Part shown: piece after piece, positions 33,738 to 41,541 of the stretch
Layout: the number at the start of each line of letters is the position of its first letter
How positions within the stretch are numbered: the first letter of the stretch is position 1
Assembly (NCBI RefSeq): GCF_014378415.1
Contig: NZ_JACMNS010000012.1
Coordinates: forward strand, 1-41,702
DNA from: Aquabacterium sp.
GTDB lineage: Bacteria; Pseudomonadota; Gammaproteobacteria; Burkholderiales; Burkholderiaceae_C
DNA length: 41,702 bases
Direction of reading: 5' to 3'
Made by a program: the position numbers and the translations under genes
The notes under the pieces: generated by a model
Databases searched by the model: none
Seen by the model: the letters and a program-made list of their open reading frames with translations, nothing else
What the model was told of the DNA's origin: nothing

Positions 33738-34363
33738 AACTGATCCTGGCTTCCAACAACGGCAAGAAGCTGCGCGAGCTGCAGGCCCTGATTGGCCCGC
33801 TGGGGCTGGAGTTGGTCACGCAGGGCAGCCTGGGCATCGCTGAGGCCGAAGAGCCGCACGTGACCTTCGTGGAGAACGCGCTGGCCAAGGCTCGGCACGC
33901 GGCACAACTGGGCCAAGGCCCCGCCATCGCCGATGACTCGGGCCTGTGCGTGCAGGCGCTGCAAGGCGCACCCGGTGTGCGCTCGGCGCGCTACGCCTGC
34001 GACCATGGCCAGATCGAAGACACCGCAGGCCGCGAGCTGATCGACCCGGCCAACAACGCTTGCTTGCTCAAGCAGATGCAGGGCCAGGCAGACCGCCGCG
34101 CGCACTTCACCTGCTTGCTGGTCGCGGTGCGCCACGCCGAAGATCCTGAACCGCTGATCGCCGAAGGCCACTGGCAAGGCATCCTGCTGGAAGCGCCCCA
34201 AGGTGAACACGGCTTTGGCTACGACCCACTGCTGTGGCTGCCGCAGTACAACCAGTCGGCCGCGCAATTGGCCCCCGAGGTCAAGAACACCGTCAGCCAC
34301 CGCGCCCTGGCCTGCGAGCGCCTGCGCGAGCTCATGACCGCCCGCTGGGGTCTGCTGAAGTGA
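33734..34363 (+). CDS. rdgB: XTP/dITP diphosphatase RdgB
   Basis: A 209-residue house-cleaning pyrophosphatase removing dITP and XTP. It has [15 protein letters not shown] at the N-terminus, [22 protein letters not shown] for substrate binding, [19 protein letters not shown], and [14 protein letters not shown]. All are in order at normal length. The start overlaps the rph stop (ATGA), and the stop overlaps the GTG of hemW (GTGA), so the three genes are translationally coupled. Confidence 0.96.
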   Translation: MKLILASNNGKKLRELQALIGPLGLELVTQGSLGIAEAEEPHVTFVENALAKARHAAQLGQGPAIADDSGLCVQALQGAPGVRSARYACDHGQIEDTAGRELIDPANNACLLKQMQGQADRRAHFTCLLVAVRHAEDPEPLIAEGHWQGILLEAPQGEHGFGYDPLLWLPQYNQSAAQLAPEVKNTVSHRALACERLRELMTARWGLLK

Positions 34364-35613
34364 TCACCTTGCATCGCCCCGGCGCGCTGCAAGCCTTGCC
34401 GCCGCTGTCTTTGTACGTGCACCTGCCCTGGTGCTTGAAGAAGTGCCCCTATTGCGATTTCAATTCGCATGAGGTCGCGGCACCCAAGATCCCCTTGGTG
34501 CCTTTGTCCTTGCTTCAAAGCGGAACCGGCAACACGGGCAGCGCCAAAGCAGGCTTGTCCCCGGCCCTGGAGTCCCAATACCTGGATGCCCTGTGCGCCG
34601 ACCTCGAATCCGCCTTGCCCCAAATCTGGGGCCGCCGCATCCACAGCATCTTCATCGGCGGTGGCACGCCCAGCCTGTTCTCGCCCGAAGGGATCGACCG
34701 CCTACTGGCCGACATCCGCGCCCGCCTGGCCTACGACCCCGACTGCGAAGTCACGTTGGAAGCCAACCCCGGCACGTTTGAAAAGGACCGCTTCAAGGCC
34801 TTCCGCCAGGCTGGCGTGAACCGCCTGTCCATTGGAGTGCAGAGCTTCGACGATGCCAAGCTCAAGGCCTTGGGCCGCGTGCACAACCGCGCCCAAGCCA
34901 TCGCCGCCGTCGAAGAAGCGCAAGCCTGCTTCGACACCTTCAACCTCGACCTGATGTACGCCCTGCCCGGCCAGAGTCAGGCCGACCTGGACGCCGATCT
35001 GCAGCAGGCATTGGCCTTCACGCCCCCGCACCTGTCGCTGTACCACCTGACGATGGAGCCCAACACGCGCTTCGCCACGCAGCCCCCCAAGGACCTGCCG
35101 GACGAAGACACCGCCTTCGACATGCTGGACCGCCTCATCGAGGCCACTGGCCTGGCGGGTCTGGAGCGTTACGAGATCTCGGCCTATGCGCGCAAAGGTC
35201 ACCGCGCCGTGCACAACCTGAACTATTGGCAGTTCGGCGACTACCTTGGCATCGGAGCCGGTGCGCATTCCAAGATCAGCTTCCCCGACCGCATGGTGCG
35301 CCAGGTTCGATGGCGCGAACCGCAGGCCTACATGACGCAGGCGCTGCAAGGCAAAGCTTGGTCCAACGAGACCGAGATCACCCTGAAGGCGCGCCCTTTC
35401 GAATACATGCTCAACGCGCTGCGCCTGAAAGAAGGCTTCGAGCTGGCGCGCTTCACCGAGCGCACCGGCCTGCCGATCACCTCGATCCAGCAGGCGATGC
35501 AGGAGGCCGAGGCCAAGGGCCTGCTGGCGCGCGATCTTCAACGCGCCTGGCCCACCGAAAAGGGCTTCGACTTCCTGAGCGATTTGCAGGCCCTCTTCCT
35601 CCAGGAAGAGTGA
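34360..35613 (+). CDS. hemW: Radical SAM heme chaperone HemW
   Basis: A 417-residue radical SAM-like protein that binds haem and delivers it to respiratory enzymes; formerly annotated as coproporphyrinogen III oxidase-like. The Cys triad is WCLKKCPYC, followed by FIGGGTPSLFS, VTLEANPGTFE, GVNRLSIGVQSF, LDLMYALPGQS, HLSLYHLTMEPNT, RYEISAYARKGH and GIGAGAHSK. Compared with E. coli (378 residues) there is an extra stretch of about 20 residues after DFNSHE (residues about 39-70) rich in Pro, Leu, Ser. The start is GTG 34360, overlapping the rdgB stop; an upstream open frame from 34234 is a shadow. It converges on fadD with a 21-base gap. Confidence 0.93.
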   Translation: MITLHRPGALQALPPLSLYVHLPWCLKKCPYCDFNSHEVAAPKIPLVPLSLLQSGTGNTGSAKAGLSPALESQYLDALCADLESALPQIWGRRIHSIFIGGGTPSLFSPEGIDRLLADIRARLAYDPDCEVTLEANPGTFEKDRFKAFRQAGVNRLSIGVQSFDDAKLKALGRVHNRAQAIAAVEEAQACFDTFNLDLMYALPGQSQADLDADLQQALAFTPPHLSLYHLTMEPNTRFATQPPKDLPDEDTAFDMLDRLIEATGLAGLERYEISAYARKGHRAVHNLNYWQFGDYLGIGAGAHSKISFPDRMVRQVRWREPQAYMTQALQGKAWSNETEITLKARPFEYMLNALRLKEGFELARFTERTGLPITSIQQAMQEAEAKGLLARDLQRAWPTEKGFDFLSDLQALFLQEE

Positions 35614-35634
35614 CCCGCTTCATCGCCCCAAGGC

Positions 35635-37335
35635 TCAGGAGACCTTCTTCTCGTCGCGCAATTCTCGGCGCAGGATCTTGCCCACATTGGTCTTGGGCAA
35701 GTCATTGCGGAACTCGATGTACTTGGGCCGCTTGTAGCCGGTGAGCTGTTCCTTGCAGAACTCGGCCACCGATGCTTCGGTCAAGGTCGGGTCCTTGCGC
35801 ACGATGAACACCTTCACCGCCTCGCCAGCCTTCTCATCGGGCACGCCCACGGCCGCGCATTCCAGCACGCCAGGGTGCAGGCTCACCACCTGCTCCACCT
35901 CGGTCGGGTACACGTTGAAGCCCGACACCAAAATCATGTCCTTCTTGCGGTCCACGATCTTGGTCTGTCCATTGGCATCCATCACGCCGATGTCGCCGGT
36001 GCGGAAGAAGCCATCGGCCGTCATGACCTTGACAGTTTCATCGGGGCGCTGCCAGTAACCGGCCATCACCTGCGGACCACGAATGCAGATCTCGCCCGGC
36101 TCGCCAAAGGCCAAGTGCTTGCCGTCGTCATCCAGGATCGCCACCTCGGTGGATGGCAGCGGATAGCCGATGGAGCCGTTGAAGTCCGTGTTGTCCAGGC
36201 GATTGGCCGTGGCCACTGGGGAGGTCTCGGACAAGCCGTAGCCTTCAACGATGGCACAACCCGTCACCTTGCGCCACTTCTCGGCCGTGGCTTGCTGCAC
36301 GGCCATGCCGCCGCCCATCGACACCTTCAGGCCAGAGAAGTCAAGCTTGGCGAAGTCGGGGTGGTTGGCCAGCGCATTGAACAGCGTGTTGACGGCGGGG
36401 AACTGGTTGACACGGTAGTTGCCCAGCGTCTTGATGACACCGGGAAGATCGCGCGGATTGGGGATCAAGACGTTCATGCTGCCCATCCGTGCGCCCATGA
36501 AGTAGCACACCGTCAGCGAGAAGATGTGATACAGCGGCAAAGCGCAAACGGCCACCAGCGGCTGATTGCCCAGCTTGGCCAGCTCGGGTTTGAACCAGGC
36601 TTCGTTCTGAAGGATGTTGGCCACCACATTGCTGTGCAGGAGCGTCGCGCCCTTGGACACACCAGTGGTTCCGCCTGTGTACTGCAGGAAGGCCACGTCG
36701 TTGGGTGTCAAGGTGGGGCGGGTGTACTTGCCTGAGGCACCTTGCGACAGCGCCTTTTTGAAGGTCGTGACCTTGATGGGGCCGCCATTGGGCAGGCTGA
36801 AAGCCGGCACCATTTTCTTGACATGGCGCACCACGAAGTTGACCAGCGGGCCTTTCAGGCCAGGCAGCATGTCGCCCATCGAGGCCAGCACCACGTGCTT
36901 GACCGATGTGCGCGCAATCACGTCCTGCAAGGTCACCGCGAAGTTTTCCAAAATGATGATGGCCTCGGCGCCCGAGTCCTTCAACTGGTGCTCCAGCTCG
37001 CGCGGCGTGTACAACGGATTCACGTTGACCACCACATAACCGGCGCGCAACACGGCGGCAATCGCCACCACGTACTGCGGTACGTTGGGCATCATCAAGG
37101 CCACGCGTGCGCCCTTGGACAAACCCTGCGCCTGCAACCAGGCGGCCAAGGCACGCGACATCTCATCGACCTGCGCAAACGTCCAGCGCACCTCCATGAA
37201 TGCGGCGATGTCGCGGCGAGCATGTTCTCGGAATGCCTGATCCAGCAAATCAACCAGTGAGTTGTATTCACCTGGATTGATCTCGGCAGGGACACCGGCT
37301 TCGTACTGCGCCAACCACGGTTTAGACATTTCCAT
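35635..37335 (-). CDS. fadD: Long-chain-fatty-acid-CoA ligase
   Basis: A 566-residue AMP-forming acyl-CoA synthetase. The P-loop motif YTGGTTGVSKGA, the GYGLSETSP segment, FRTGDIGVMDANG and GFNVYPTEVEQVV (adenylation hinge) are intact, and the C-terminal Lys (KTNVGKILRREL) is present. It activates free fatty acids for beta-oxidation or lipid synthesis at the inner membrane. The start at 37335 (MEMSKPW) has AGAGG upstream; the frame-open start at 37350 does not. It is divergent from the Tat-signal/GMC pair across about 220 bases containing an AAGGG palindrome. Confidence 0.95.
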   Translation of the reverse strand: MEMSKPWLAQYEAGVPAEINPGEYNSLVDLLDQAFREHARRDIAAFMEVRWTFAQVDEMSRALAAWLQAQGLSKGARVALMMPNVPQYVVAIAAVLRAGYVVVNVNPLYTPRELEHQLKDSGAEAIIILENFAVTLQDVIARTSVKHVVLASMGDMLPGLKGPLVNFVVRHVKKMVPAFSLPNGGPIKVTTFKKALSQGASGKYTRPTLTPNDVAFLQYTGGTTGVSKGATLLHSNVVANILQNEAWFKPELAKLGNQPLVAVCALPLYHIFSLTVCYFMGARMGSMNVLIPNPRDLPGVIKTLGNYRVNQFPAVNTLFNALANHPDFAKLDFSGLKVSMGGGMAVQQATAEKWRKVTGCAIVEGYGLSETSPVATANRLDNTDFNGSIGYPLPSTEVAILDDDGKHLAFGEPGEICIRGPQVMAGYWQRPDETVKVMTADGFFRTGDIGVMDANGQTKIVDRKKDMILVSGFNVYPTEVEQVVSLHPGVLECAAVGVPDEKAGEAVKVFIVRKDPTLTEASVAEFCKEQLTGYKRPKYIEFRNDLPKTNVGKILRRELRDEKKVS

Positions 37336-37435
37336 TTGCGAGCCTCTCACTTGATAAACAGGACCATTTCATCCGCTGGACATCACCCAAGACGCCAGCT
37401 TGAAACGCTGCATTCATTTTGCAACATAGTCAGTT

Positions 37436-37449
37436 AAGGGTATTCCCTT
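37436..37449. promoter_or_regulatory. AAGGG-N4-CCCTT palindrome in the fadD divergent region
   Basis: AAGGG (37436-37440) and CCCTT (37445-37449) are a perfect inverted repeat around TATT. It lies about 100 bases from the fadD start and 108 from the divergent gene. A similar sequence occurs at 41530-41541 upstream of ompA. Could be a shared operator; the protein is unknown. Confidence 0.4.
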
Positions 37450-37556
37450 GAGGCGCGGCAATTTTGCACACACTGGCTGTCAGATTCGGCGCAATGCGGG
37501 GAAACGCCGGTGAACCACGGGGCTGACCTGGCAAGCCCACAAGGCACAATCATCGG

Positions 37557-38093
37557 ATGACCCAGAACGACACCACTCAACCCAGCTCGCCCAAACGGCG
37601 CTGGCTGCTCAAATCAGCCCTCGCCCTGGGCGCCGTTGGCGCTGCCCTGGGCGGCGCTGTTTTCTGGAAGCGCGGCATCACCGATGGCACCTTGACCGAC
37701 TCCGGCAAAGAAGTGCTCAAAGCCGTGGCCAGCGCGGTCCTGGCCGACATGCTGCCCACCGATCCCGCCGCCCGCGAGGCCAAGCTTGAAGGCCAGTTGC
37801 TGCGGCTGAACCAGGTCATCCAGACCATGCCTTCCAGTGCCCAAGGCGAACTGGCTGCCCTGCTTGGCCTGCTGGCCAACGCCCCCACCCGGCTGATGGT
37901 GACCGGCTTGAGCAGCGCCTGGGCCAAAGCCAGCACCGAGGAAATCTCGGCGGCCCTGGAGAGCATGCGCATCCACAAGCTGCCCACCACGATGCTGAGC
38001 TACCACGCCGTGCGCGACCTCACCTGCATCGCCTTTTTCACGAACCCCGACAACTGGGCACTGACCGGCTACCCCGGTCCTCTCGACATATGA
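37557..38093 (+). CDS. Tat-signal small subunit of a GMC dehydrogenase
   Basis: A 178-residue protein. The N-terminus has a twin-arginine signal (SPKRRWLLKS followed by a hydrophobic stretch of Ala/Gly/Leu to about residue 40). The rest resembles the gluconate 2-dehydrogenase subunit 3 family: AVASAVLADMLPTD and the C-terminal FFTNPDNWALTGYPGP, which is typical of GMC-linked small subunits. Such partners help export the large subunit, which lacks its own signal, by the Tat route. The stop overlaps the GMC gene start (ATGA). The exact family name is by motif, not by search. Confidence 0.7.
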   Translation: MTQNDTTQPSSPKRRWLLKSALALGAVGAALGGAVFWKRGITDGTLTDSGKEVLKAVASAVLADMLPTDPAAREAKLEGQLLRLNQVIQTMPSSAQGELAALLGLLANAPTRLMVTGLSSAWAKASTEEISAALESMRIHKLPTTMLSYHAVRDLTCIAFFTNPDNWALTGYPGPLDI

Positions 38094-39700
38094 GCAAATT
38101 GCCTGACCCGTTCCGCGCCGGCATCGAGCGCGGCTGGAAGACCACCGATGGCGCTTTGGGCCTGCCCGAAAAGATCACCTGCGATGTCGTCATCGTCGGC
38201 ACAGGCGCTGGCGCCGGCATCACCGCCGAGCTGCTGACCAAGGCCGGCCTGGACGTCGTGCTGATCGAAGAAGGTCCGCTCAAGACCAGCTCCGACTTCA
38301 ATCAAAAAGAGTCCGAAGCCTACGCCCAGCTCTACCAGGAAGGCGGCACGCGCGCTACGTTGGACAAGGGCATCACCCTGCTGCAGGGGCGCTGCGTTGG
38401 TGGCACCACGGTGGTCAACTGGACCAGCTCTTTCCGCACCCCACCCACCACGCTCAAATACTGGCAAGAACACTTCGGCCTGAAGGACTTCAACGTTGAA
38501 GCCCTGGCGCCGTGGTTCACGCAGGCCGAGCAACGGCTGAACATGACCGACTGGGAAACCGCGCCCAACGCCAACAACGAAATCCTGCGCACCGGTGCCA
38601 CCAAGCTGGGCATCGCGGCCCACGTCATTCCCCGCAATGTCAAGGGATGCTGGAACCTGGGCTCCTGCGGCATGGGCTGCCCCACCAACGCCAAGCAATC
38701 CATGCTGGTGACCACCATCCCGGCCGCACTTGAAGCGGGCGCCCGCCTGTTCCACCAAACCCGTGCCGAGAAGTTCGAAATCGACAACGGCGAGGTCAAG
38801 TCCCTGCAGTGCGTCGGCGTGACCATCAATGGCGATCGCGTGAACGACAAGGTCATGCACATCACCGCCAAGCACTATGTGGTGTCGGGCGGCGCGATCA
38901 ACTCGCCCGCACTGCTCAAGCGCTCCAAGGCCCCCGATCCCCATGACCTGCTGGGCAAGCGCACCTTCGTGCACCCAGTGGCGTTTTCATCGGCCGTGTT
39001 CGAACAGAAAATCGAAGGCTGGGCAGGCGCGCCGCAGTCCATTTACTCTGATCATTTCCTGTACACGCAGGCCATTGACGGCCCCATCGGCTACAAACTG
39101 GAAGCCACACCCATCCACCCCGGGCTGACCTCCAAGCTCCTGGGCGGCATGGGTGCCGCCCTGGCCGAGCGCTTCAAGCACTACCCCAACACCCAGATGA
39201 TGCTGGCCCTGGTGCGCGACGGCTTCCACGCCGACGCCGCAGGCGGCGAAGTGTTCCTGAAGCTGGATGGCTCGCCCGTGCTGCACTACCCCCTGACCGA
39301 CTATGTGCTGGACGGCTTCCGCAGGGCTTTCCTGTCGATGGCCGAAATACAGTTCGCGGCCGGCGCCAAATCAGTCCTGCCTCTGCACGAACAGGCCGCG
39401 CACTACACCAGCTGGGCCGAGGCCAAGGCCGGCATCGAGAAGCTCGACATGAAGTCGCAACTGACCGGCGCTGGCAGCGCGCACATCATGGGCGGATGCC
39501 AAATGGGCGGGACGGCGGAACAAGGCGTGGTCAAGCCCGATGGCGTGCATTGGCAACTCAAGAACCTGTCGGTGCATGACGGTTCGATCTTCCCGACCAG
39601 CATCGGTGCCAACCCGCAGTTGTCGATCTACGGCATCGTCAACCGCATGGCCACGCAACTGGCCAAGCGCCTCAGCGGCAAGGACGTGGTACTGGCGTGA
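38090..39700 (+). CDS. GMC-family FAD-dependent alcohol oxidoreductase
   Basis: A 536-residue flavoprotein. The FAD-binding GTGAGAG (37-43) follows a DVVIV strand, and the GMC signature QGRCVGGTTVVNW is at 99-111. A Cys-rich GCWNLGSCGMGCPTNAK (C187, C193, C197) is typical of the CPTGAK-type GMC enzymes. The C-terminus has the catalytic pair His465 (SAHIMGGCQMG) and Asn508 (GANPQLSIYG). It lacks a signal peptide and probably travels with the Tat-signal small subunit encoded just upstream. The substrate is unknown; the divergent fadD gene suggests a long-chain alcohol, which is an inference. Confidence 0.87.
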   Translation: MSKLPDPFRAGIERGWKTTDGALGLPEKITCDVVIVGTGAGAGITAELLTKAGLDVVLIEEGPLKTSSDFNQKESEAYAQLYQEGGTRATLDKGITLLQGRCVGGTTVVNWTSSFRTPPTTLKYWQEHFGLKDFNVEALAPWFTQAEQRLNMTDWETAPNANNEILRTGATKLGIAAHVIPRNVKGCWNLGSCGMGCPTNAKQSMLVTTIPAALEAGARLFHQTRAEKFEIDNGEVKSLQCVGVTINGDRVNDKVMHITAKHYVVSGGAINSPALLKRSKAPDPHDLLGKRTFVHPVAFSSAVFEQKIEGWAGAPQSIYSDHFLYTQAIDGPIGYKLEATPIHPGLTSKLLGGMGAALAERFKHYPNTQMMLALVRDGFHADAAGGEVFLKLDGSPVLHYPLTDYVLDGFRRAFLSMAEIQFAAGAKSVLPLHEQAAHYTSWAEAKAGIEKLDMKSQLTGAGSAHIMGGCQMGGTAEQGVVKPDGVHWQLKNLSVHDGSIFPTSIGANPQLSIYGIVNRMATQLAKRLSGKDVVLA

Positions 39701-39731
39701 TGATCAGCCAGCGCCGCGGTTGATCAGACGA

Positions 39732-40592
39732 TCACGCGGCTTCCAGTGTGCTGGGTTCAACGACCGCCTTCGAGGCGGTCGTTTTGTTGGGGCGCACGGT
39801 TTCCTGACCCAGCCGATAGGCCACCCAGCCCACGCAGGCGGCCAGCGCCAGGTGGCGCACGGAATGGCCGCCAATCGCATGGTGGGTCAGGTCGAACACG
39901 GTGCCATCGGTCCAGTCCACCGTTTGCGCCACCACGAAGCTGATCTGCGAACGCATCCAGTCCTGCCGGGATAGGAGGTGCCCGCTCAGCGTCCAGGCGC
40001 CAGTGGCCACCAACAGCACGGGCAGCATCTCCAGCCAGATCAAGGGGCGCAGATCACCCACGCCGTCATGGTGCAGGCTGTACAGCCACCAGATACCGCC
40101 CAGCAAAGAGGCGATCAGCGCGGTAGCAATGGCCGGAGACTCGCCGCAGCGGCGGTCAATCCGCTCGGCCAGGAACGCAAAAGCGAACAGGGAACAAGCA
40201 GCCGACTTGGGCAACTGATCCCAAATGAAGGCCGAATCGCTGGGCGCCAGGTGGTAGAACATGCCCCCCAGGGTAGCCAGCATCTGGCACAAGAAAAACC
40301 ACCCCCAAATCCAGCGCAGCGGCTCGTTTAAAGGCAAACGGCTGACCCGCCAGATGCCCCAAAGACCGACCGGGATCAGCGGCACATGGCTCAGGACATT
40401 GATGCCATTGGGCACCCCCATCCACGTGCCTTCATCCACAAAATGGTGCATGTGCGGCACCAAACCTACCGGTCCCCACGCCACCAAACCCACCATGGCA
40501 GCCAAGGCCATGGCCACCATCAAAGCAACGGTGGCGCGCCGAGACAAAGTGGAGGAAACGGGGTCAACGTGAACGTGATCCATCGGAACCAT
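39732..40592 (-). CDS. CREST-superfamily (ceramidase-like) membrane hydrolase
   Basis: A 286-residue polytopic membrane protein with about seven helices. It carries the CREST-superfamily residues in order: a Ser in NVLSHVPLIPVGLWGI (68), His in MFYHLAP (114), Asp in FIWDQLP (125), and two His in GGHSVRHLALA (243, 247). In alkaline ceramidases, PAQR receptors and Per1 these residues form a zinc-dependent amide or lipid hydrolase site. The substrate here is unknown; bacterial ceramide is not assumed. ATG 40592 is used, but TTG 40601, with GGGAG at good spacing, and GTG 40607 are possible, so the start is uncertain. Confidence 0.7.
   Translation of the reverse strand: MVPMDHVHVDPVSSTLSRRATVALMVAMALAAMVGLVAWGPVGLVPHMHHFVDEGTWMGVPNGINVLSHVPLIPVGLWGIWRVSRLPLNEPLRWIWGWFFLCQMLATLGGMFYHLAPSDSAFIWDQLPKSAACSLFAFAFLAERIDRRCGESPAIATALIASLLGGIWWLYSLHHDGVGDLRPLIWLEMLPVLLVATGAWTLSGHLLSRQDWMRSQISFVVAQTVDWTDGTVFDLTHHAIGGHSVRHLALAACVGWVAYRLGQETVRPNKTTASKAVVEPSTLEAA
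39759..39789 (+). terminator. Rho-independent terminator of the GMC operon
   Basis: An 11-bp perfect stem, AACGACCGCCT (39759-39769) and AGGCGGTCGTT (39773-39783), with a TCG loop, is followed by TTGTTGG with four Ts counting the stem end. It is oriented for the plus strand and lies 59 bases after the GMC stop. It is entirely inside the 3' end of the minus-strand CREST gene, so it is also coding. On the minus strand the stem is not followed by Ts. Confidence 0.65.
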
Positions 40593-40698
40593 TCCATTCA
40601 ATGACACTCCCTGTGCCGCGCAGTTTGCGGCGTTTTACCCCGCAAGGCAATCACACCAATGGGCTCCCCTGATGGGGTGTATCGAGCAGCGCCCAATG

Positions 40699-40726
40699 AA
40701 AAAAAACCCCGCACAAGCGGGGTTTT
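40699..40726 (-). terminator. Rho-independent terminator of ompA
   Basis: Stem AAAACCCCGC (40703-40712) and GCGGGGTTTT (40717-40726) with loop ACAA. On the minus strand the GC-rich stem runs into eight Ts (A-run 40699-40706 on the plus strand). It is 33 bases after the ompA stop and is a textbook intrinsic terminator. Confidence 0.9.
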
Positions 40727-40758
40727 AAGCATGACATCGGGTGTCAGGGCAGCACCAA

Positions 40759-41397
40759 TTACTTGGTGCGGGTGCCCACGACTTCGATTTCAACGCGGCG
40801 ATTCTTGGCACGGCCGGCGTCGGTCTTGTTGTCGGCCACAGGCTGGGCTTCGCCCTTGCCTTCGGTGTAGACGCGGCTGGCTTCGAAACCCTTGGATGTC
40901 AGGTATTCCTTGACGGCATCAGCGCGGCGAACCGACAGCTTCTGGTTGTAGGCATCAGTGCCCTTGGAGTCAGTGTGACCCACGGCGATGATGACTTCCA
41001 GGTTCAGACCCTTGACCTTGTCGGTCAGGTCGTCCAGCTTGGCCTTGCCTTCGGGCTTGAGCACAGCCTTGTCGAAGTCGAAGAAGGCATCAGCAGCGAA
41101 GCTGACCTTTTCAGTCACGGGAACCGGCACAGGCACGACAGCCGGCGCGGAAACTGCTGCAGGTGCAGGAGCGGCAGCAGCCACCGGAGCGGCAGGAGGA
41201 GGAGGCACGCCGTCACAACCCTGGATGCCGGTCTCAGGCGTCCAGAAGTTGTCGCGCCAGCACAGTTCGCTGGTACCGTTCTTCACGGCCTTGCCGTCAG
41301 ACGAAACCCAGTTGTTGACATTTTGAGCGGAAGCGCCCATCGAGGCCGACATGGCGACCAAGGCGAACAGAGCCGCAACGTTATTGAGTTTGTTCAT
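40759..41397 (-). CDS. ompA: OmpA-family outer-membrane protein
   Basis: A 212-residue envelope protein. The signal peptide is residues 1-24 (NNVAALFALVAMSASMGASAQ). A short region with two Cys (ELCWRDNFWTPETGIQGCDG) follows, then a Pro/Ala/Val-rich linker (about 65-95). The C-terminal OmpA domain binds peptidoglycan: FDFDKAVLKPEGKAKLDDL, VGHTDSKGTDAYNQKLSVRRADAV and the GRAKNRRVEIEV ending. It has no N-terminal beta-barrel, unlike E. coli OmpA, so it is the shorter Burkholderiales type. The start at 41397 has GAGGA upstream. A strong terminator follows. Confidence 0.92.
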   Translation of the reverse strand: MNKLNNVAALFALVAMSASMGASAQNVNNWVSSDGKAVKNGTSELCWRDNFWTPETGIQGCDGVPPPPAAPVAAAAPAPAAVSAPAVVPVPVPVTEKVSFAADAFFDFDKAVLKPEGKAKLDDLTDKVKGLNLEVIIAVGHTDSKGTDAYNQKLSVRRADAVKEYLTSKGFEASRVYTEGKGEAQPVADNKTDAGRAKNRRVEIEVVGTRTK

Positions 41398-41492
41398 GCA
41401 GATCCTCAAAAAATAGACGCAGCACAACGCCGCGGAATGCCCATTCGGGCAGAAATGGCTGAACTCTTACCAGGGCCTTGGTGGTCAATCGC

Positions 41493-41522
41493 TTGACAAG
41501 CATTCACAAGCATTGACAAGCA
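41493..41522. repeat. Three 10-bp tandem repeats upstream of ompA
   Basis: TTGACAAGCA (41493-41502), TTCACAAGCA (41503-41512) and TTGACAAGCA (41513-41522) are direct repeats, two identical and one with a single change. The 10-base period equals one helical turn, so a protein could bind the same DNA face three times. They lie 96-125 bases upstream of the ompA ATG. Confidence 0.6.
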
Positions 41523-41529
41523 AAAAACA

Positions 41530-41541
41530 AGGGATATCCCT
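41530..41541. promoter_or_regulatory. AGGGATATCCCT palindrome upstream of ompA
   Basis: A 12-bp perfect palindrome 8 bases from the tandem repeats. With flanks it reads CAAGGGATATCCCTAGTTAA; the palindrome at 37436-37449, read on the other strand, is CAAGGGAATACCCTTAACT. The likeness suggests one regulator for both sites, not proven. Confidence 0.4.
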
